DNA of 64,000 nucleotides from JAHEJE01 sp965216335 (GCA_965216335.1 OZ244154.1:3286001-3350000); one strand, 5' to 3'. Positions 15,526-25,484 are shown, counted from the first letter of the stretch. A program made the numbers and translations. Notes: generated by a model from the sequence alone, not told the origin.

Positions 15526-16770
15526 ATGTCCAGTACCAATCATAGAGCCGACGTGCCCGGTGGCGCAGAGCTGCGCCGGGCTCTCAGCTTGCCGTTGCTG
15601 GTGCTTTACGGCCTCGGCGTGACCATTGGCGCCGGCATCTATGTGCTGATCGGGGCGGCGGTGGCGCGTGCCGGATTGTATGCGCCTCTGTCATTTGCAT
15701 TGGCCGCATTGGCGATGGTCTTTTCGGCCTGTTCGTTTGCCGAACTGTCCGGCCGCTACCCGGTGAGTGCGGGCGAGGCGGCCTATGTCCGCACCGGCCT
15801 GAACAGCAAGGCGATGGGTTTGCTGACCGGCCTGCTGGTTGTCACGTCCGCCGTGATTTCCAGCGCCGCGATCGCCATCGGCAGTGCTGGATACATGCAG
15901 CAGTTCCTTGCTGTTCCCCAAACGGTCATTGTCGTTGCGGTACTGGTCTTGCTGGGCGCCATCGCGGCCTGGGGGATCATGGAATCGGTCGCGCTGGCCG
16001 GTTTTCTGACCGTTGTCGAAGTCACCGGCCTTGCCATCATCATCGTGGCCGGTTTCTGGGTGCAGCCGGAAATGATCGCCAGGTTACCGGAAGTCATTCC
16101 AGATGACATCAGCCTGGAAGTCTTCTCCACCATCGTCAGCGCCAGCTTGCTCGCCTTCTTTGCCTTCATCGGTTTTGAGGATTTGGTCAACCTGGCCGAG
16201 GAGGCCAAAGACCCGGCCCGCAACATGCCGCGCGCCATCTGGCTGACGCTCGCCGGTGCCACGCTGATCTATGTGCTGGTGGTGTTCGTTGCCGAGATGT
16301 CGGTGCCGGCCGATGAACTCGCCGCCTCCAAGGCGCCGCTGGCGCTGGTGTTTGAACGGATCACCGGCCTGTCTCCCGTGCTGATCACCGCCGTCGCGAT
16401 CTTCGCCACGCTCAACGGCGTCATCGTTCAGATCATCATGGCTTCGCGTGTTCTGTACGGCCTGTCGAGCCAGGGCAGCCTGCCGGCGGTGATCGGGCGC
16501 GTCAATCCGACGACCAGAACGCCGCTGGTCGCCACCACGCTGGTCGTCGTCCTGGTGCTCACGCTGGCCCTGTTCTTTCCCATCGAGCAACTGGCCGAAT
16601 GGACGTCTCTGGTGGTGCTGACGATCTTTTCCCTGGTCAATCTGGCGCTGCTGCGGCTCAAGTGGTCGGGTACGCTGGGCCCGGCCCCGGGCTACACCGC
16701 ACCGCTATGGGCGCCGCCGGCCGGTCTCGTCATTTGCCTGTTCTTCATCGCCAGCAGCTTCTTGAACTAG
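15526..16770 (+). CDS. APC-family amino acid permease
   Basis: The 414-residue inner-membrane protein has about 12 spans. The first helix carries GLGVTIGAGIYVLIGAAVARAG, seen as the GxGxxIGAGIY substrate-binding bend of the APC superfamily; later segments include SFAELSGRYPVSAGEAAYV and AFFAFIGFEDLVNLAEEAKD, typical of the amino acid-polyamine-cation family. Substrate cannot be read from sequence. The ATG at 15526 gives a short cytosolic N-terminus; a TTG at 15478 is in frame but lacks a ribosome site. It shares the FNR box region with the divergent Usp gene. Confidence 0.85.
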   Translation: MSSTNHRADVPGGAELRRALSLPLLVLYGLGVTIGAGIYVLIGAAVARAGLYAPLSFALAALAMVFSACSFAELSGRYPVSAGEAAYVRTGLNSKAMGLLTGLLVVTSAVISSAAIAIGSAGYMQQFLAVPQTVIVVAVLVLLGAIAAWGIMESVALAGFLTVVEVTGLAIIIVAGFWVQPEMIARLPEVIPDDISLEVFSTIVSASLLAFFAFIGFEDLVNLAEEAKDPARNMPRAIWLTLAGATLIYVLVVFVAEMSVPADELAASKAPLALVFERITGLSPVLITAVAIFATLNGVIVQIIMASRVLYGLSSQGSLPAVIGRVNPTTRTPLVATTLVVVLVLTLALFFPIEQLAEWTSLVVLTIFSLVNLALLRLKWSGTLGPAPGYTAPLWAPPAGLVICLFFIASSFLN

Positions 16771-16832
16771 CGCCCGTTAGCGCCTAACACGTCCGGCAAC
16801 TGGACTGCATCACAGACAAGTCAGGACACAGC

Positions 16833-18119
16833 ATGGCTGAATTGCCGGTTTTGGATGATGTGCGCATCGGCGTCATCGGGCTCGGTTACGTGGGCCTGCC
16901 GATCGCCATCTACATGGCGCAGCACTTCCCCGTCGTCGGGTTCGACGTTGATGCTTCGCGCACCGGCGAACTGTCGCGCGGCATTGATCGGACCAACGAG
17001 ATCACCGCCGAGGAGTTCGCATCGGCCAGGGACCTGAAGATCTCGCACGACCCGGACGATCTCGCGGGCTGCAACTTCTACATCGTCACCGTGCCGACGC
17101 CGATCGACAACGCCAAGCGGCCGGACTTTTCCGCGCTGTTGTCGGCCAGCCGGACCATTGGCGGCGTCATCGCCGAGGGCGATGTCGTGGTTTACGAATC
17201 GACCGTGTTTCCCGATGCCACCGAAGAGGTGTGCATCCCGGTCGTCGAGCAGGTGTCGGGCCTTGCCTACAACCGAGATTTCTACGCCGGCTACTCGCCG
17301 GAGCGCATCAACCCGGGTGACAAGAACCACCGCCTTCCGGACATCCGGAAGATTGTTTCCGGTTCGACGCCCGAGGCCGCCGATCTGATCGACGCGGTGT
17401 ATTCGAAGGTCATCACCGCCGGCACTCACCGCGCCTCATCGATCCGCGTCGCTGAGGCCGCCAAGGTCATCGAGAACATCCAGCGCGACGTGAACATTGC
17501 GCTGATCAACGAGCTGGCCATGCTGTTCCGCAAGATCGGCCTCGATACCGGCGACGTGCTGGAGGCCGCCGGCACCAAGTGGAACTTCCACAAGTACAAG
17601 CCGGGCCTGGTCGGCGGCCACTGCATCGGCATCGATCCTTTCTACCTGACCTACAAGGCCCAGTCGGTCGGCTTTCACCCTGACATGATCCTTGCCGGCC
17701 GGCGCATCAACGACAACATGGCCGAGTTCGTCGCCAACGACGTGATCGCCGGTATGCTGCGCCGCCGGTTGCGGGTCGGGCGCTCGCACATCCTGATCAT
17801 GGGGCTGACCTTCAAGGAGAACTGCCCCGATCTGCGCAATACCAAGGTCGCCGATCTGGCGGCGCACTTCCTGCGGCTGGGCATCGATACCACGGTCTAC
17901 GATCCCATGGCGGACCCGGATGAGGCAAAGCGCGAGTATGGCATCGAGCTTGCCAGCGAACTGCCGGCCGGTCCCTTTGAAGCGGTCATTCTGGCGGTCA
18001 ATCACGATCACATCCGCGACAATGATCTTGAGCGGATTTCCGGCCTGCTCGTCGAGGACGGGCTGGTCTATGATATCAAGGGTGCCCTGCCGCGCGGCGG
18101 CGATCACATCCGCCTATAG
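16833..18119 (+). CDS. Nucleotide-sugar dehydrogenase, TviB/WbpO-like
   Basis: This 428-residue enzyme has an N-terminal Rossmann domain (IGVIGLGYVGLPIAIYMAQ, about 12-30), PTPIDNAKRPDFS, ESTVFPDATEEVC and GYSPERINPGDKNHRL, and the catalytic cysteine in GGHCIGIDPFYLTYKA (Cys264). It oxidises the C6 hydroxyl of a UDP-sugar to a uronate in two NAD-dependent steps. The PGDKNHRL and DPFYLTYKA forms are those of the UDP-GlcNAc/GalNAc dehydrogenases TviB/WbpO rather than UDP-glucose dehydrogenase. It is 14 bases upstream of a UDP-glucuronate epimerase-like gene, so both probably serve surface polysaccharide synthesis. Confidence 0.9.
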   Translation: MAELPVLDDVRIGVIGLGYVGLPIAIYMAQHFPVVGFDVDASRTGELSRGIDRTNEITAEEFASARDLKISHDPDDLAGCNFYIVTVPTPIDNAKRPDFSALLSASRTIGGVIAEGDVVVYESTVFPDATEEVCIPVVEQVSGLAYNRDFYAGYSPERINPGDKNHRLPDIRKIVSGSTPEAADLIDAVYSKVITAGTHRASSIRVAEAAKVIENIQRDVNIALINELAMLFRKIGLDTGDVLEAAGTKWNFHKYKPGLVGGHCIGIDPFYLTYKAQSVGFHPDMILAGRRINDNMAEFVANDVIAGMLRRRLRVGRSHILIMGLTFKENCPDLRNTKVADLAAHFLRLGIDTTVYDPMADPDEAKREYGIELASELPAGPFEAVILAVNHDHIRDNDLERISGLLVEDGLVYDIKGALPRGGDHIRL

Positions 18120-18133
18120 AAAGGCTTGCCACA

Positions 18134-19141
18134 ATGCGCATCCTGGTGACGGGCGCGGCCGGTTTCATCGGCTTTCACACCGCAAAGGCTTTGCTCGACC
18201 GCGGCGATGAGGTCATCGGCCTCGACAACCTCAACGACTATTACGATCCGGCCCTGAAGCAGGCCCGGCTCGACCGGCTCGCCGGCCGCAACGGCTTTGC
18301 CTTCCACAAGCTGGACCTTGAGGACCGCGACGGCGTTGCCGGCCTGTTCAAGGCGGAACGGCCGCAGGCGGTGATCAACCTCGCTGCCCAGGCCGGTGTA
18401 CGCTACGCGGCGGAAAATCCGCACGCCTATGCCGGGTCCAATCTGACCGGCTTTCTCAACATCCTCGAAGGCTGCCGTCACAACGATGTCGGTCACCTGG
18501 TCTATGCCTCCTCGTCCTCGGTGTACGGTGCCAATACGCAGATGCCGTTCAGCGTGCATCACAATGTCGATCATCCGCTCAGTCTTTACGCTGCCACCAA
18601 GAAGTCCAACGAGCTGATGGCCCATGCCTATGCCCATCTCTACGGCATTCCGACCACGGGCTTGCGCTTCTTCACCGTCTATGGCCCGTGGGGGCGGCCG
18701 GACATGAGCCTGTTCCTGTTCACCCGCAAGATCCTCGCCGGCGAGCCGATCGACGTCTTTAACAACGGCCGGCACAAGCGCGACTTCACCTACATCGACG
18801 ATATCGTCGAAGGCGTCGTGCGCACGCTCGATACCATTCCCGCGCCTGATCCGACGTGGACCGGCGACGCGCCGGACCCGGCTTCATCCTCAGCTCCGTA
18901 CCGGCTGTACAACATCGGCAACAACCAGCCGGTCGAACTGATGGACTTCATCGCTGCCATCGAAAAGGCGCTCGGCAGGACAGCGCAGAAGAACTTCCTG
19001 CCGCTGCAGCCAGGCGATGTCGAAGCGACCTACGCCGACATCGACGCACTGAGCGATGCCGTCGGTTTCCGCCCGTCGACACCGATCGATGAGGGCATCG
19101 AACGCTTCATCGCCTGGTACCGCGACTTTTACCTTGCCTAG
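18134..19141 (+). CDS. UDP-glucuronate 4-epimerase-like NAD-dependent epimerase
   Basis: The 335-residue extended short-chain dehydrogenase has the NAD loop GAAGFIGFHTAKALL (7-21), DNLNDYYDPALKQARL, AAQAGVRYAAENPHAY, the YASSSSVYG serine region and the catalytic pair Tyr152/Lys156 in YAATKKSNE. YGPWGRPDM and the KRDFTYIDDIVEGV motif are typical of UDP-glucuronate 4-epimerases. It would make UDP-galacturonate or, with the upstream dehydrogenase, an amino-uronate. The gene follows the dehydrogenase by 14 bases in the same direction. Confidence 0.9.
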   Translation: MRILVTGAAGFIGFHTAKALLDRGDEVIGLDNLNDYYDPALKQARLDRLAGRNGFAFHKLDLEDRDGVAGLFKAERPQAVINLAAQAGVRYAAENPHAYAGSNLTGFLNILEGCRHNDVGHLVYASSSSVYGANTQMPFSVHHNVDHPLSLYAATKKSNELMAHAYAHLYGIPTTGLRFFTVYGPWGRPDMSLFLFTRKILAGEPIDVFNNGRHKRDFTYIDDIVEGVVRTLDTIPAPDPTWTGDAPDPASSSAPYRLYNIGNNQPVELMDFIAAIEKALGRTAQKNFLPLQPGDVEATYADIDALSDAVGFRPSTPIDEGIERFIAWYRDFYLA

Positions 19142-19210
19142 CGATTGCGCGCCTGCCGTCGATGCGGCTAGTGTCGGGAGACATGCGGAAATGGACTGGG
19201 AGCGTATCAG

Positions 19211-20305
19211 ATGCGTTTTTTGAAGGCCGTGCTGGCGCTGTCCGTCTGTCTGGCTGTCGCCGCCTGTGAAGAACAGCAGGCCGCTGCGCCGGAGCAACCG
19301 GTACGGGCAATCAAGTCCTTCACCGTGTCCAAGCGTGCCGGTGAGCAGGTGCGCCAGATTGCCGGTGTCACCGAAGCCGCAAAGGTCACCGATCTGGCCT
19401 TTGAGTCCGGCGGCAAGATTGTCGCCCTGTCGGTCGATATCGGCGACAAGGTCGAGGCCGGCCAGGTCGTCGCGCGCCTCGATCCCGAACCGTTCGACCT
19501 GCGCGTGTTGAGTTCGCAGGCCCAGGTCAAGGATGCCCAGTCGCGCCTCACCGATGCACAGACCAAGTTCGGTCAGCAACGCCAGCTCTATGAACAGGGC
19601 TATGCCGCCAAGACCGCCTACGACAGCGCGCTGGCAACCAAGCAAAGTGCCGAAAGCGCCCTTGAAATAGCACAGTCGGAACTGCGGCAAGCGAGGCGAA
19701 ACCGCTCCGAAACCGATCTCAGATCGCCGCTGGCCGGTGTCATTTCGGCCAAGCATGTCGAGCAGTTCACCGAGGTCACGGCCGGCCAGCCGGTGGTCGA
19801 GCTTTCTGCCGACGGCGACATCAAGGTCAATTCCAGCGTGCCGGAAGGTCTTGTGCGCCGCCTGAAACTGGCGCAGCCGGTGCTGGTGCGGTTTCCCACC
19901 CTGAACGACGAGATCGCCGAGGGCACAATCACCCAGATCGGTGCCAGCGCCTCGTCGACCAATTCGTTCCCGGTTACAGTTGTTTTGGGCAGCAACGATC
20001 TGTCGTTGCGCCCCGGCCTGACCGCTGAGGTGATGTTCGGCTTTGAGACCGACGCAACGGGCAAGGCCTTCCTGCTGCCCCTGGCAGCCGTTCTGCCGTC
20101 GGGAACGGACGGCAAGGGTTTTGTCTTCCGTTTCAATGGTGACGCCGGTGTCGTCAACCGGGTGCCGGTCGACATCCTCAACATCCGCGACAACGATCTG
20201 GAGGTCACCGGTGGACTTGAGGCCGGCGATATCGTTGCCGCCGCCGGCATCTCGTTCCTGTCCGACGGCATGCAGGTCAAGCTGATGCAGCAAGGCCGGA
20301 ACTGA
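19211..20305 (+). CDS. RND efflux periplasmic adaptor lipoprotein
   Basis: The 364-residue protein has a signal peptide ending in the lipobox LAVAAC (Cys at residue 19), so it is probably lipid-anchored to the inner membrane and faces the periplasm. It then shows the barrel-sandwich halves (VTDLAFESGGKIVALSVDIG and DLRSPLAGVISAKHVEQFTEV) flanking a coiled-coil hairpin rich in Gln, Ala and Arg. It links an RND pump to an outer-membrane channel. The stop overlaps the pump start by one base. No outer-membrane TolC homologue is in the window. Confidence 0.92.
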   Translation: MRFLKAVLALSVCLAVAACEEQQAAAPEQPVRAIKSFTVSKRAGEQVRQIAGVTEAAKVTDLAFESGGKIVALSVDIGDKVEAGQVVARLDPEPFDLRVLSSQAQVKDAQSRLTDAQTKFGQQRQLYEQGYAAKTAYDSALATKQSAESALEIAQSELRQARRNRSETDLRSPLAGVISAKHVEQFTEVTAGQPVVELSADGDIKVNSSVPEGLVRRLKLAQPVLVRFPTLNDEIAEGTITQIGASASSTNSFPVTVVLGSNDLSLRPGLTAEVMFGFETDATGKAFLLPLAAVLPSGTDGKGFVFRFNGDAGVVNRVPVDILNIRDNDLEVTGGLEAGDIVAAAGISFLSDGMQVKLMQQGRN

Positions 20306-23300
20306 TGGGCGGACTTGCCGGCTGGGCGCTCTCCAACCGCAGGCTCGTTCTGCTGGCAGTCATCTTCATCGCCATCGCCGGGCCGCTGAGCTTTGTTTCG
20401 CACCCTTCGCGCGAAGACCCGGAGATCACCATCCGCACTGCAGTGGTGACCGCCAGTTTCGACGGCATGTCGCCGCGCCGTGTCGAGGACCTCATCACCC
20501 GGAAGTTGGAAGAAAAGATCCGCGAGATGCCGGAGGTCGAAAAGATCACATCGACCTCGCGCATCGGCCAGAGCACCGTGCGTGTTGAACTGTACGACCG
20601 GTATTTCGAGCTGGAGCCGATCTGGCAGGACCTGCGTAACAAGATGGAGGAGGTGCGCGCGCAACTGCCCTCCGGCACCCGCGGTCCGGAGGTCAACGAC
20701 AATTACGGCGACGTTGCCATGGCCACTGTTGCTCTCACGGCTGAAGGTTTCACGCGGGCCGAAATGCGCGCCACCGCCCGCGACCTGCGCAACAAGCTGT
20801 ATGCTGTCAAAGGCGTAAGCAAGATCGACCTGTATGGCATCGAACCGGAGCGTATCTTCATCGAGGTCAACAACGCTCGCCTGGCGCAGTTCGGCCTTGA
20901 CGTCGATGCGTTGTTGAACGCCATCGGCCAGACCAACATCGTTTCGCCCGGTGGGCGTATCGAGGCCCAGGGCCAATCGTTCAACGTCGAGCCGAGCGGC
21001 AATTTCGAAAGCGTCGCCGACATCGGCGAGGTCACGGTCGCGATACCCGACCAGCAGGGCCAGGTGGTCTATCTGCGCGATCTGGCCGAGATCACCCGCG
21101 CCTATGTCGACCCGCCCAAAAGTCCGGTCTATTTCAACGGTGAACGGGCCGTCGTGCTGTCGGTGCAGATGGTCGAGAAGTATGAGTCGTTCAAGTTCGG
21201 CGAAGACCTCAAGGCCAAGGTGGCCGCGCTGGAGCAGACGTTGCCGATCGGCTATGTGCTCAGTTTCGTCACCTTCCAGCCGGCCGAGATCGCCGTTGCG
21301 GTCAATGGCGTGACCAACAACCTGTTCCAGACCATCGTCATCGTGTTGATCGTGGTGGTGGTGTTCCTCGGGGTGCGCACCGGGTTGATCGTCGGCGCCA
21401 TGGTGCCGCTCACCATGCTGGCAGCGCTCCTGGTCATGCGCTACGCCGGCATCGAACTCGAACGCATGTCGCTGGCCTCGCTGATCATCTCGCTCGGGCT
21501 TCTGGTCGACAACGGTATCGTCATCGCCGAGGAGATCGGCCGCCGGCTGTCTCTTGGCGAGGAACGCCTGTCGGCGGCGACCGAAACCGGCAAGGCGATG
21601 GCCATGCCGCTGCTTGCCTCGAGCCTCACCACCATCATTGCCTTCATGCCGCTGATGCTGTCCGAGAACGAGGCCGGCGAGTACATGCGTTCGCTGTCGC
21701 TGGTGATCGCCATATCGCTGATCGCCTCGTGGGTCATCGCCATGACGGTGATGCCGGTATTGTGTTTTTGGGGCCTCAGGGCAGGCCAGCCGGTCGACGA
21801 AGCCGCGGCCTATGACACGCCATTCTACCGGCTGTACCGCAATGTTCTGCAAACCGTCCTGCGGTTCCGGCTCGCCTTCCTCGGCGCGGTCATGGCCGCC
21901 ATGGCCATCGCCGTATGGGGCATGCAGTTTGTGCCGGCGATCTTCTTTCCCAACTCCGACCGGGTGCAGATTCAGGTCTATGTCGACCTGCCCGTCGGCA
22001 CCAATACCTATCTGACGCGGGATGTCTCGCTGCGGCTGTCCAGGTGGCTTGCCGACAAATCAGCGAACCCCGAAATCGGATCGCACATCCTGTATGTTGC
22101 CGATGGCGGGCCGCGCTTCTATCTCGGCCTGAACCCGATCGATCCCGATCCCAACCGCGCCTTCGCCATCGTCAACGTCCAGTCGCGCGACCAGATCCCG
22201 GAAGTCTCGCAGCGCATCCGCAACTACGCCGCCGGGCATATGCCGGAAGCACGCGTGTTCGCCAAGCCGATGTCCATGGGCACCAGCGAGGCCGGCGCGG
22301 TCGAATACCGCATCATCGGCGACGACCCGGAGGTTCTGGCCGAAACATCGAAGCGGATCCGGCAGGCGATGTCCTCTATTCCCGGTTCGATCAACGTCAA
22401 GGATGACTGGGACAACCGGGTGGTCAAAATCATCGTCGAAGTCGATCCGGCCCGGGCGCGGCGTGCCAATGTGACGTCTCAGTCGGTGGCCGATGCCCTC
22501 AACGGCATCCTGTCGGGCACTGCCGTCACCGACTACCGCGAGGGCGATACCATCATACCTGTCTATCTGCGCGCCCAGGGCGATGAACGCACCAGCATCG
22601 ACCGCCTGCGCACGTTGAACATCTCGCGGGCCGGCGGCACGCCGGTCACCCTGCTGCAGGTCGCCGATTTGTCCGGTGAGGCTGAGTTCGCTTTGGTTCA
22701 GCGCCGCAATCTGGAACGGGCGATCACGGTTTCGGGCAAGAACCAGGCGCTCGAGGCCGGGGAGTTCGACGAGCAGATCGCCGCCAAACTCGGCGATGAT
22801 CCTCTGCCGCCCGGATACCGCATTGAGAAGGGTGGCGAGATCGAGGGCTCAGCCGAGGCCCAGGGCGCGTTGTTTGCCTACATGCCGCTGGCCGGCATGC
22901 TGATCGTGCTGATTCTGGTCTGGCAGTTCAACTCGATCCGCCGGCCGCTGATTGTGCTGGCGGTCATTCCGCTCACCCTGGTCGGCGTCACCATCGGCCT
23001 GCTGATCGCGCCGGGCGCCAACCTGAGCTTCACTGCCATTCTCGGTCTGCTGTCGCTGGCCGGCATCATCATCAACAACGGCATCGTGCTGATCGACCGC
23101 ATCGAGATCGAGCGCGATGGGGGATTGGAAGTTGGCGATGCCATCATCGCCGCCTCGCAAAAGCGCCTGCGCCCCATCATCATGACCACGGTCACGACCT
23201 TCCTCGGGCTGATGCCGATCATCGTCTCGCGCGATGTGTTGTTCTACGACCTCGCCGTTGTAGTCTCCAGCGGCCTGATCGTCGGCACCGTTCTCACCCT

Positions 23301-23385
23301 CGGCGTGGTCCCGGTGCTGTACAGCCTGATGTTCAACACCCGGCGCAGCGTTGCCGAACCCGAGCCGCAGACCGAAATGGTCTGA
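20305..23385 (+). CDS. RND-family efflux permease
   Basis: The 1026-residue protein has the AcrB-like plan: one N-terminal span, a large periplasmic loop beginning SHPSREDPEITIRTAVVTAS, spans 2-6, span 7, a second periplasmic loop and spans 8-12. The porter motif SMSRIG-like segment appears as ITSTSRIGQSTVRVEL. In span 4 the usual proton-relay Asp-Asp pair is Asp402-Asn403 (LLVDNGIVIAEEI), as in one divergent RND branch. It would export small hydrophobic compounds with the upstream adaptor. Substrate unknown. Confidence 0.93.
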   Translation: MGGLAGWALSNRRLVLLAVIFIAIAGPLSFVSHPSREDPEITIRTAVVTASFDGMSPRRVEDLITRKLEEKIREMPEVEKITSTSRIGQSTVRVELYDRYFELEPIWQDLRNKMEEVRAQLPSGTRGPEVNDNYGDVAMATVALTAEGFTRAEMRATARDLRNKLYAVKGVSKIDLYGIEPERIFIEVNNARLAQFGLDVDALLNAIGQTNIVSPGGRIEAQGQSFNVEPSGNFESVADIGEVTVAIPDQQGQVVYLRDLAEITRAYVDPPKSPVYFNGERAVVLSVQMVEKYESFKFGEDLKAKVAALEQTLPIGYVLSFVTFQPAEIAVAVNGVTNNLFQTIVIVLIVVVVFLGVRTGLIVGAMVPLTMLAALLVMRYAGIELERMSLASLIISLGLLVDNGIVIAEEIGRRLSLGEERLSAATETGKAMAMPLLASSLTTIIAFMPLMLSENEAGEYMRSLSLVIAISLIASWVIAMTVMPVLCFWGLRAGQPVDEAAAYDTPFYRLYRNVLQTVLRFRLAFLGAVMAAMAIAVWGMQFVPAIFFPNSDRVQIQVYVDLPVGTNTYLTRDVSLRLSRWLADKSANPEIGSHILYVADGGPRFYLGLNPIDPDPNRAFAIVNVQSRDQIPEVSQRIRNYAAGHMPEARVFAKPMSMGTSEAGAVEYRIIGDDPEVLAETSKRIRQAMSSIPGSINVKDDWDNRVVKIIVEVDPARARRANVTSQSVADALNGILSGTAVTDYREGDTIIPVYLRAQGDERTSIDRLRTLNISRAGGTPVTLLQVADLSGEAEFALVQRRNLERAITVSGKNQALEAGEFDEQIAAKLGDDPLPPGYRIEKGGEIEGSAEAQGALFAYMPLAGMLIVLILVWQFNSIRRPLIVLAVIPLTLVGVTIGLLIAPGANLSFTAILGLLSLAGIIINNGIVLIDRIEIERDGGLEVGDAIIAASQKRLRPIIMTTVTTFLGLMPIIVSRDVLFYDLAVVVSSGLIVGTVLTLGVVPVLYSLMFNTRRSVAEPEPQTEMV

Positions 23386-23461
23386 GGGCCGCTGGTATAA
23401 CCCATGAAACGAGCAAGGTTTCGTCTGCCGTGCCTTGTCCTTTAGCGCGGCGGATACTAGG

Positions 23462-23482
23462 TCACCCGGTCAAGCCGGGTGA
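23462..23482. terminator. Bidirectional hairpin between convergent genes
   Basis: TCACCCGG-TCAAG-CCGGGTGA forms a perfect 8-base stem with a 5-base loop midway between the converging RND permease and hydroxyacid dehydrogenase genes. It has no long T run, so rho-independent action is uncertain. The same palindrome type is common between alphaproteobacterial genes. Confidence 0.6.
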
Positions 23483-23524
23483 TGACAATCACAAGTCAGC
23501 AACAATCAAATCTTGGACGAGGCC

Positions 23525-24514
23525 CTACAACATCGACGGCAGGACGCGGTCCGGCGGGTTGTGGCCGTCGGCGAAGGTCTTGATGTTGATGATCACCTTC
23601 TCGCCCATGTCGATGCGTCCCTCGATGGTGGCGGAGCCCATGTGCGGCATGAGGACGGCATTCTTCAGGTTGAGGAAACGCGGGTTCACCGCCGGCTCGT
23701 GTTCGAACACATCGAGCCCGACGCCGCCGATCTCCTCGGCCTTCAGCATCCGCGCCAGCGCGTTTTCATCGATGATCTCGCCACGCGCCGTGTTGACCAG
23801 GATGGCCGTCGGTTTGAGCAGTTTCAGCCGCCGCGCCGACAGGAGATGGAAGGTGCCCGGTGTGTGCGGGCAGTTGACCGACACGATGTCGACCCGCGCC
23901 AGCATCTGGTCGAGGCTTTCCCAGTAGGTTGCTTCCAGGTCCTCCTCGATCGACGGATGCACCGGCTTGCGGTTGTGATAGTGGATCTGCAGCCCGAATG
24001 CCTTGGCGCGCCGCGCCACCGCCTGGCCGATCCTGCCCATGCCGATGATGCCGAGCCGCTTGCCGAAAATCCGGTGGCCCAGCATCCAGGTCGGCGACCA
24101 GCCCTGCCAGGTATTGTCCTCGCCGATCACCTGGGCGCCTTCGGTGACCCGCCGCGCCACGGCGAGAATCAGGGCGATCACCATGTCGGCGGTGTCCTCG
24201 GTCAGCACGCCGGGCGTGTTGGTGACGATGATGCCGCGGTTGCTCGCCGTCTCCACGTCTATGTTGTCGACGCCGTTGCCGAAATTGGCGATCAGCTTGA
24301 GCCGGTCGCCGGCCTGCATGATCAGCCCCTTGTCGATCCGGTCGGTCACCGTCGGCACCAGCACGTCCGCCGTCTGCATCGCTGCCAGCAATTCATCGCG
24401 ACTCATCGGCGTGTCGGTTTCATTGAGACGGGTGTCGAACAGCTCGCGCATCCGCGTCTCCACCACGTCCGGCAGTTTACGGGTAACGATGACGAGGGGT
24501 TTTTCAGTTGTCAT
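23525..24514 (-). CDS. D-2-hydroxyacid dehydrogenase (glyoxylate/hydroxypyruvate reductase-like)
   Basis: The 329-residue enzyme has the NAD(P)-binding loop GIIGMGRIGQAVARRAKAFG and the catalytic trio of the family: Arg in NTARGEIID, Glu in the DVFEHEPAVNP region, and His in MPHMGSAT. It would reduce glyoxylate, hydroxypyruvate or a related 2-keto acid. The ATG at 24514 has a GGGAGAAC ribosome site; the in-frame extension to 24553 does not. An SH3-domain gene diverges from it across a 283-base gap in which nothing else was recognised. Exact substrate is not readable. Confidence 0.9.
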   Translation of the reverse strand: MTTEKPLVIVTRKLPDVVETRMRELFDTRLNETDTPMSRDELLAAMQTADVLVPTVTDRIDKGLIMQAGDRLKLIANFGNGVDNIDVETASNRGIIVTNTPGVLTEDTADMVIALILAVARRVTEGAQVIGEDNTWQGWSPTWMLGHRIFGKRLGIIGMGRIGQAVARRAKAFGLQIHYHNRKPVHPSIEEDLEATYWESLDQMLARVDIVSVNCPHTPGTFHLLSARRLKLLKPTAILVNTARGEIIDENALARMLKAEEIGGVGLDVFEHEPAVNPRFLNLKNAVLMPHMGSATIEGRIDMGEKVIINIKTFADGHNPPDRVLPSML

Positions 24515-24797
24515 GCGCAGGTTCTCCCGAGGCACGCTGGCGGCGCGATTCATTTGATCTTAACCCTGATCCAGCAAGTCTATTGGCTGTGCCGCGCAGG
24601 GCAGCCGACGCTTGCCGGATTGAGCATCAGGTGCTCAAGCCTGTGTTTAGGCCGTGTCGCAAAGTCTGTAAACGGGCAAATCCTCGCAGGACTTTTCACC
24701 AGAGGACAACGGCATCGACCCTTGCCGAAGCGCGGCGAATATAGGACAATGCACCGGTGCTTGGTGAGGGACGGCACAAGCGGGGGAAAGTGAAAGC

Positions 24798-25412
24798 ATG
24801 GGAACTGTCGCACGCAGACGGGGGTTGGTCAGCATCAGCCTGATGGTCCTTGCTGGCCTATGCGTGGTATCGGGCGTGGCGTATGCTCTGTTCGGTGCCC
24901 GTTCGAACGCCACGGCCGGGGCGCAGACAGCCTCAGCGGTAACGACCGCATCGACCTCGCAACTGCCCAAGCGCGACCTTGGCAAGTCCGGCCTGCCGCT
25001 GCCCCGTTTCGTCAGCCTCAAGACCGACCGGGTCAACGTGCGGCGGGGGCCGTCGAGCGAACATGGCGTGTCCTGGGTCTTCACCAGAAAGCAGCTTCCG
25101 GTTGAAATCGTCGCGGAGTTTGACCACTGGCGGCGCATTCGCGACGCCGAGGGTGAAGAGGGCTGGATCTACCAGAGCCTGCTGACCGGTCGCCGCACCG
25201 CCATGGTGGCACCCTGGCGCAAGGATAACAACGTCGCCATGATGAGCGCACCCGACCACCAGGCCAGCAAGGTCGCGCTGGTGCGTGGCGGTGTCATCGG
25301 CCGTGTCGACAGCTGCAACGGCAACTGGTGCCAGCTCGATGTCGAAGGCTATTCCGGCTGGATCGAGCAGGCCATGCTGTGGGGCGTCTACCCCGGCGAA
25401 GCCATAGACTGA
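24798..25412 (+). CDS. Bacterial SH3-domain protein, membrane-anchored or secreted
   Basis: The 204-residue protein starts with a basic MGTVARRRG, then a hydrophobic span (about 11-32) that is a signal anchor or signal peptide. After a Ser/Thr/Ala linker it has two SH3b-like repeats: TDRVNVRRGPSSEHGVSWVF with WRRIRDAEGEEGWIYQSLL, and VAMMSAPDHQASKVALVRGG with NWCQLDVEGYSGWIEQAMLW. Such domains usually bind cell-wall peptides in the periplasm. SH3 genes of this kind are often found beside a 2-hydroxyacid dehydrogenase in Rhizobiales. Specific role unknown. Confidence 0.85.
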   Translation: MGTVARRRGLVSISLMVLAGLCVVSGVAYALFGARSNATAGAQTASAVTTASTSQLPKRDLGKSGLPLPRFVSLKTDRVNVRRGPSSEHGVSWVFTRKQLPVEIVAEFDHWRRIRDAEGEEGWIYQSLLTGRRTAMVAPWRKDNNVAMMSAPDHQASKVALVRGGVIGRVDSCNGNWCQLDVEGYSGWIEQAMLWGVYPGEAID

Positions 25413-25484
25413 CCGGCGGCGCCGGCCGCGCCGGCGGCGGGTGTTTTGCTGACTGTTGTGCCGTCTTGATAGGACAACGGTCGT

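Noticed and set aside
19618..21852. 744-codon minus-strand open frame
   Set aside because: Antisense to the RND adaptor and permease, His/Arg/Asp-rich low-complexity translation, no family features.
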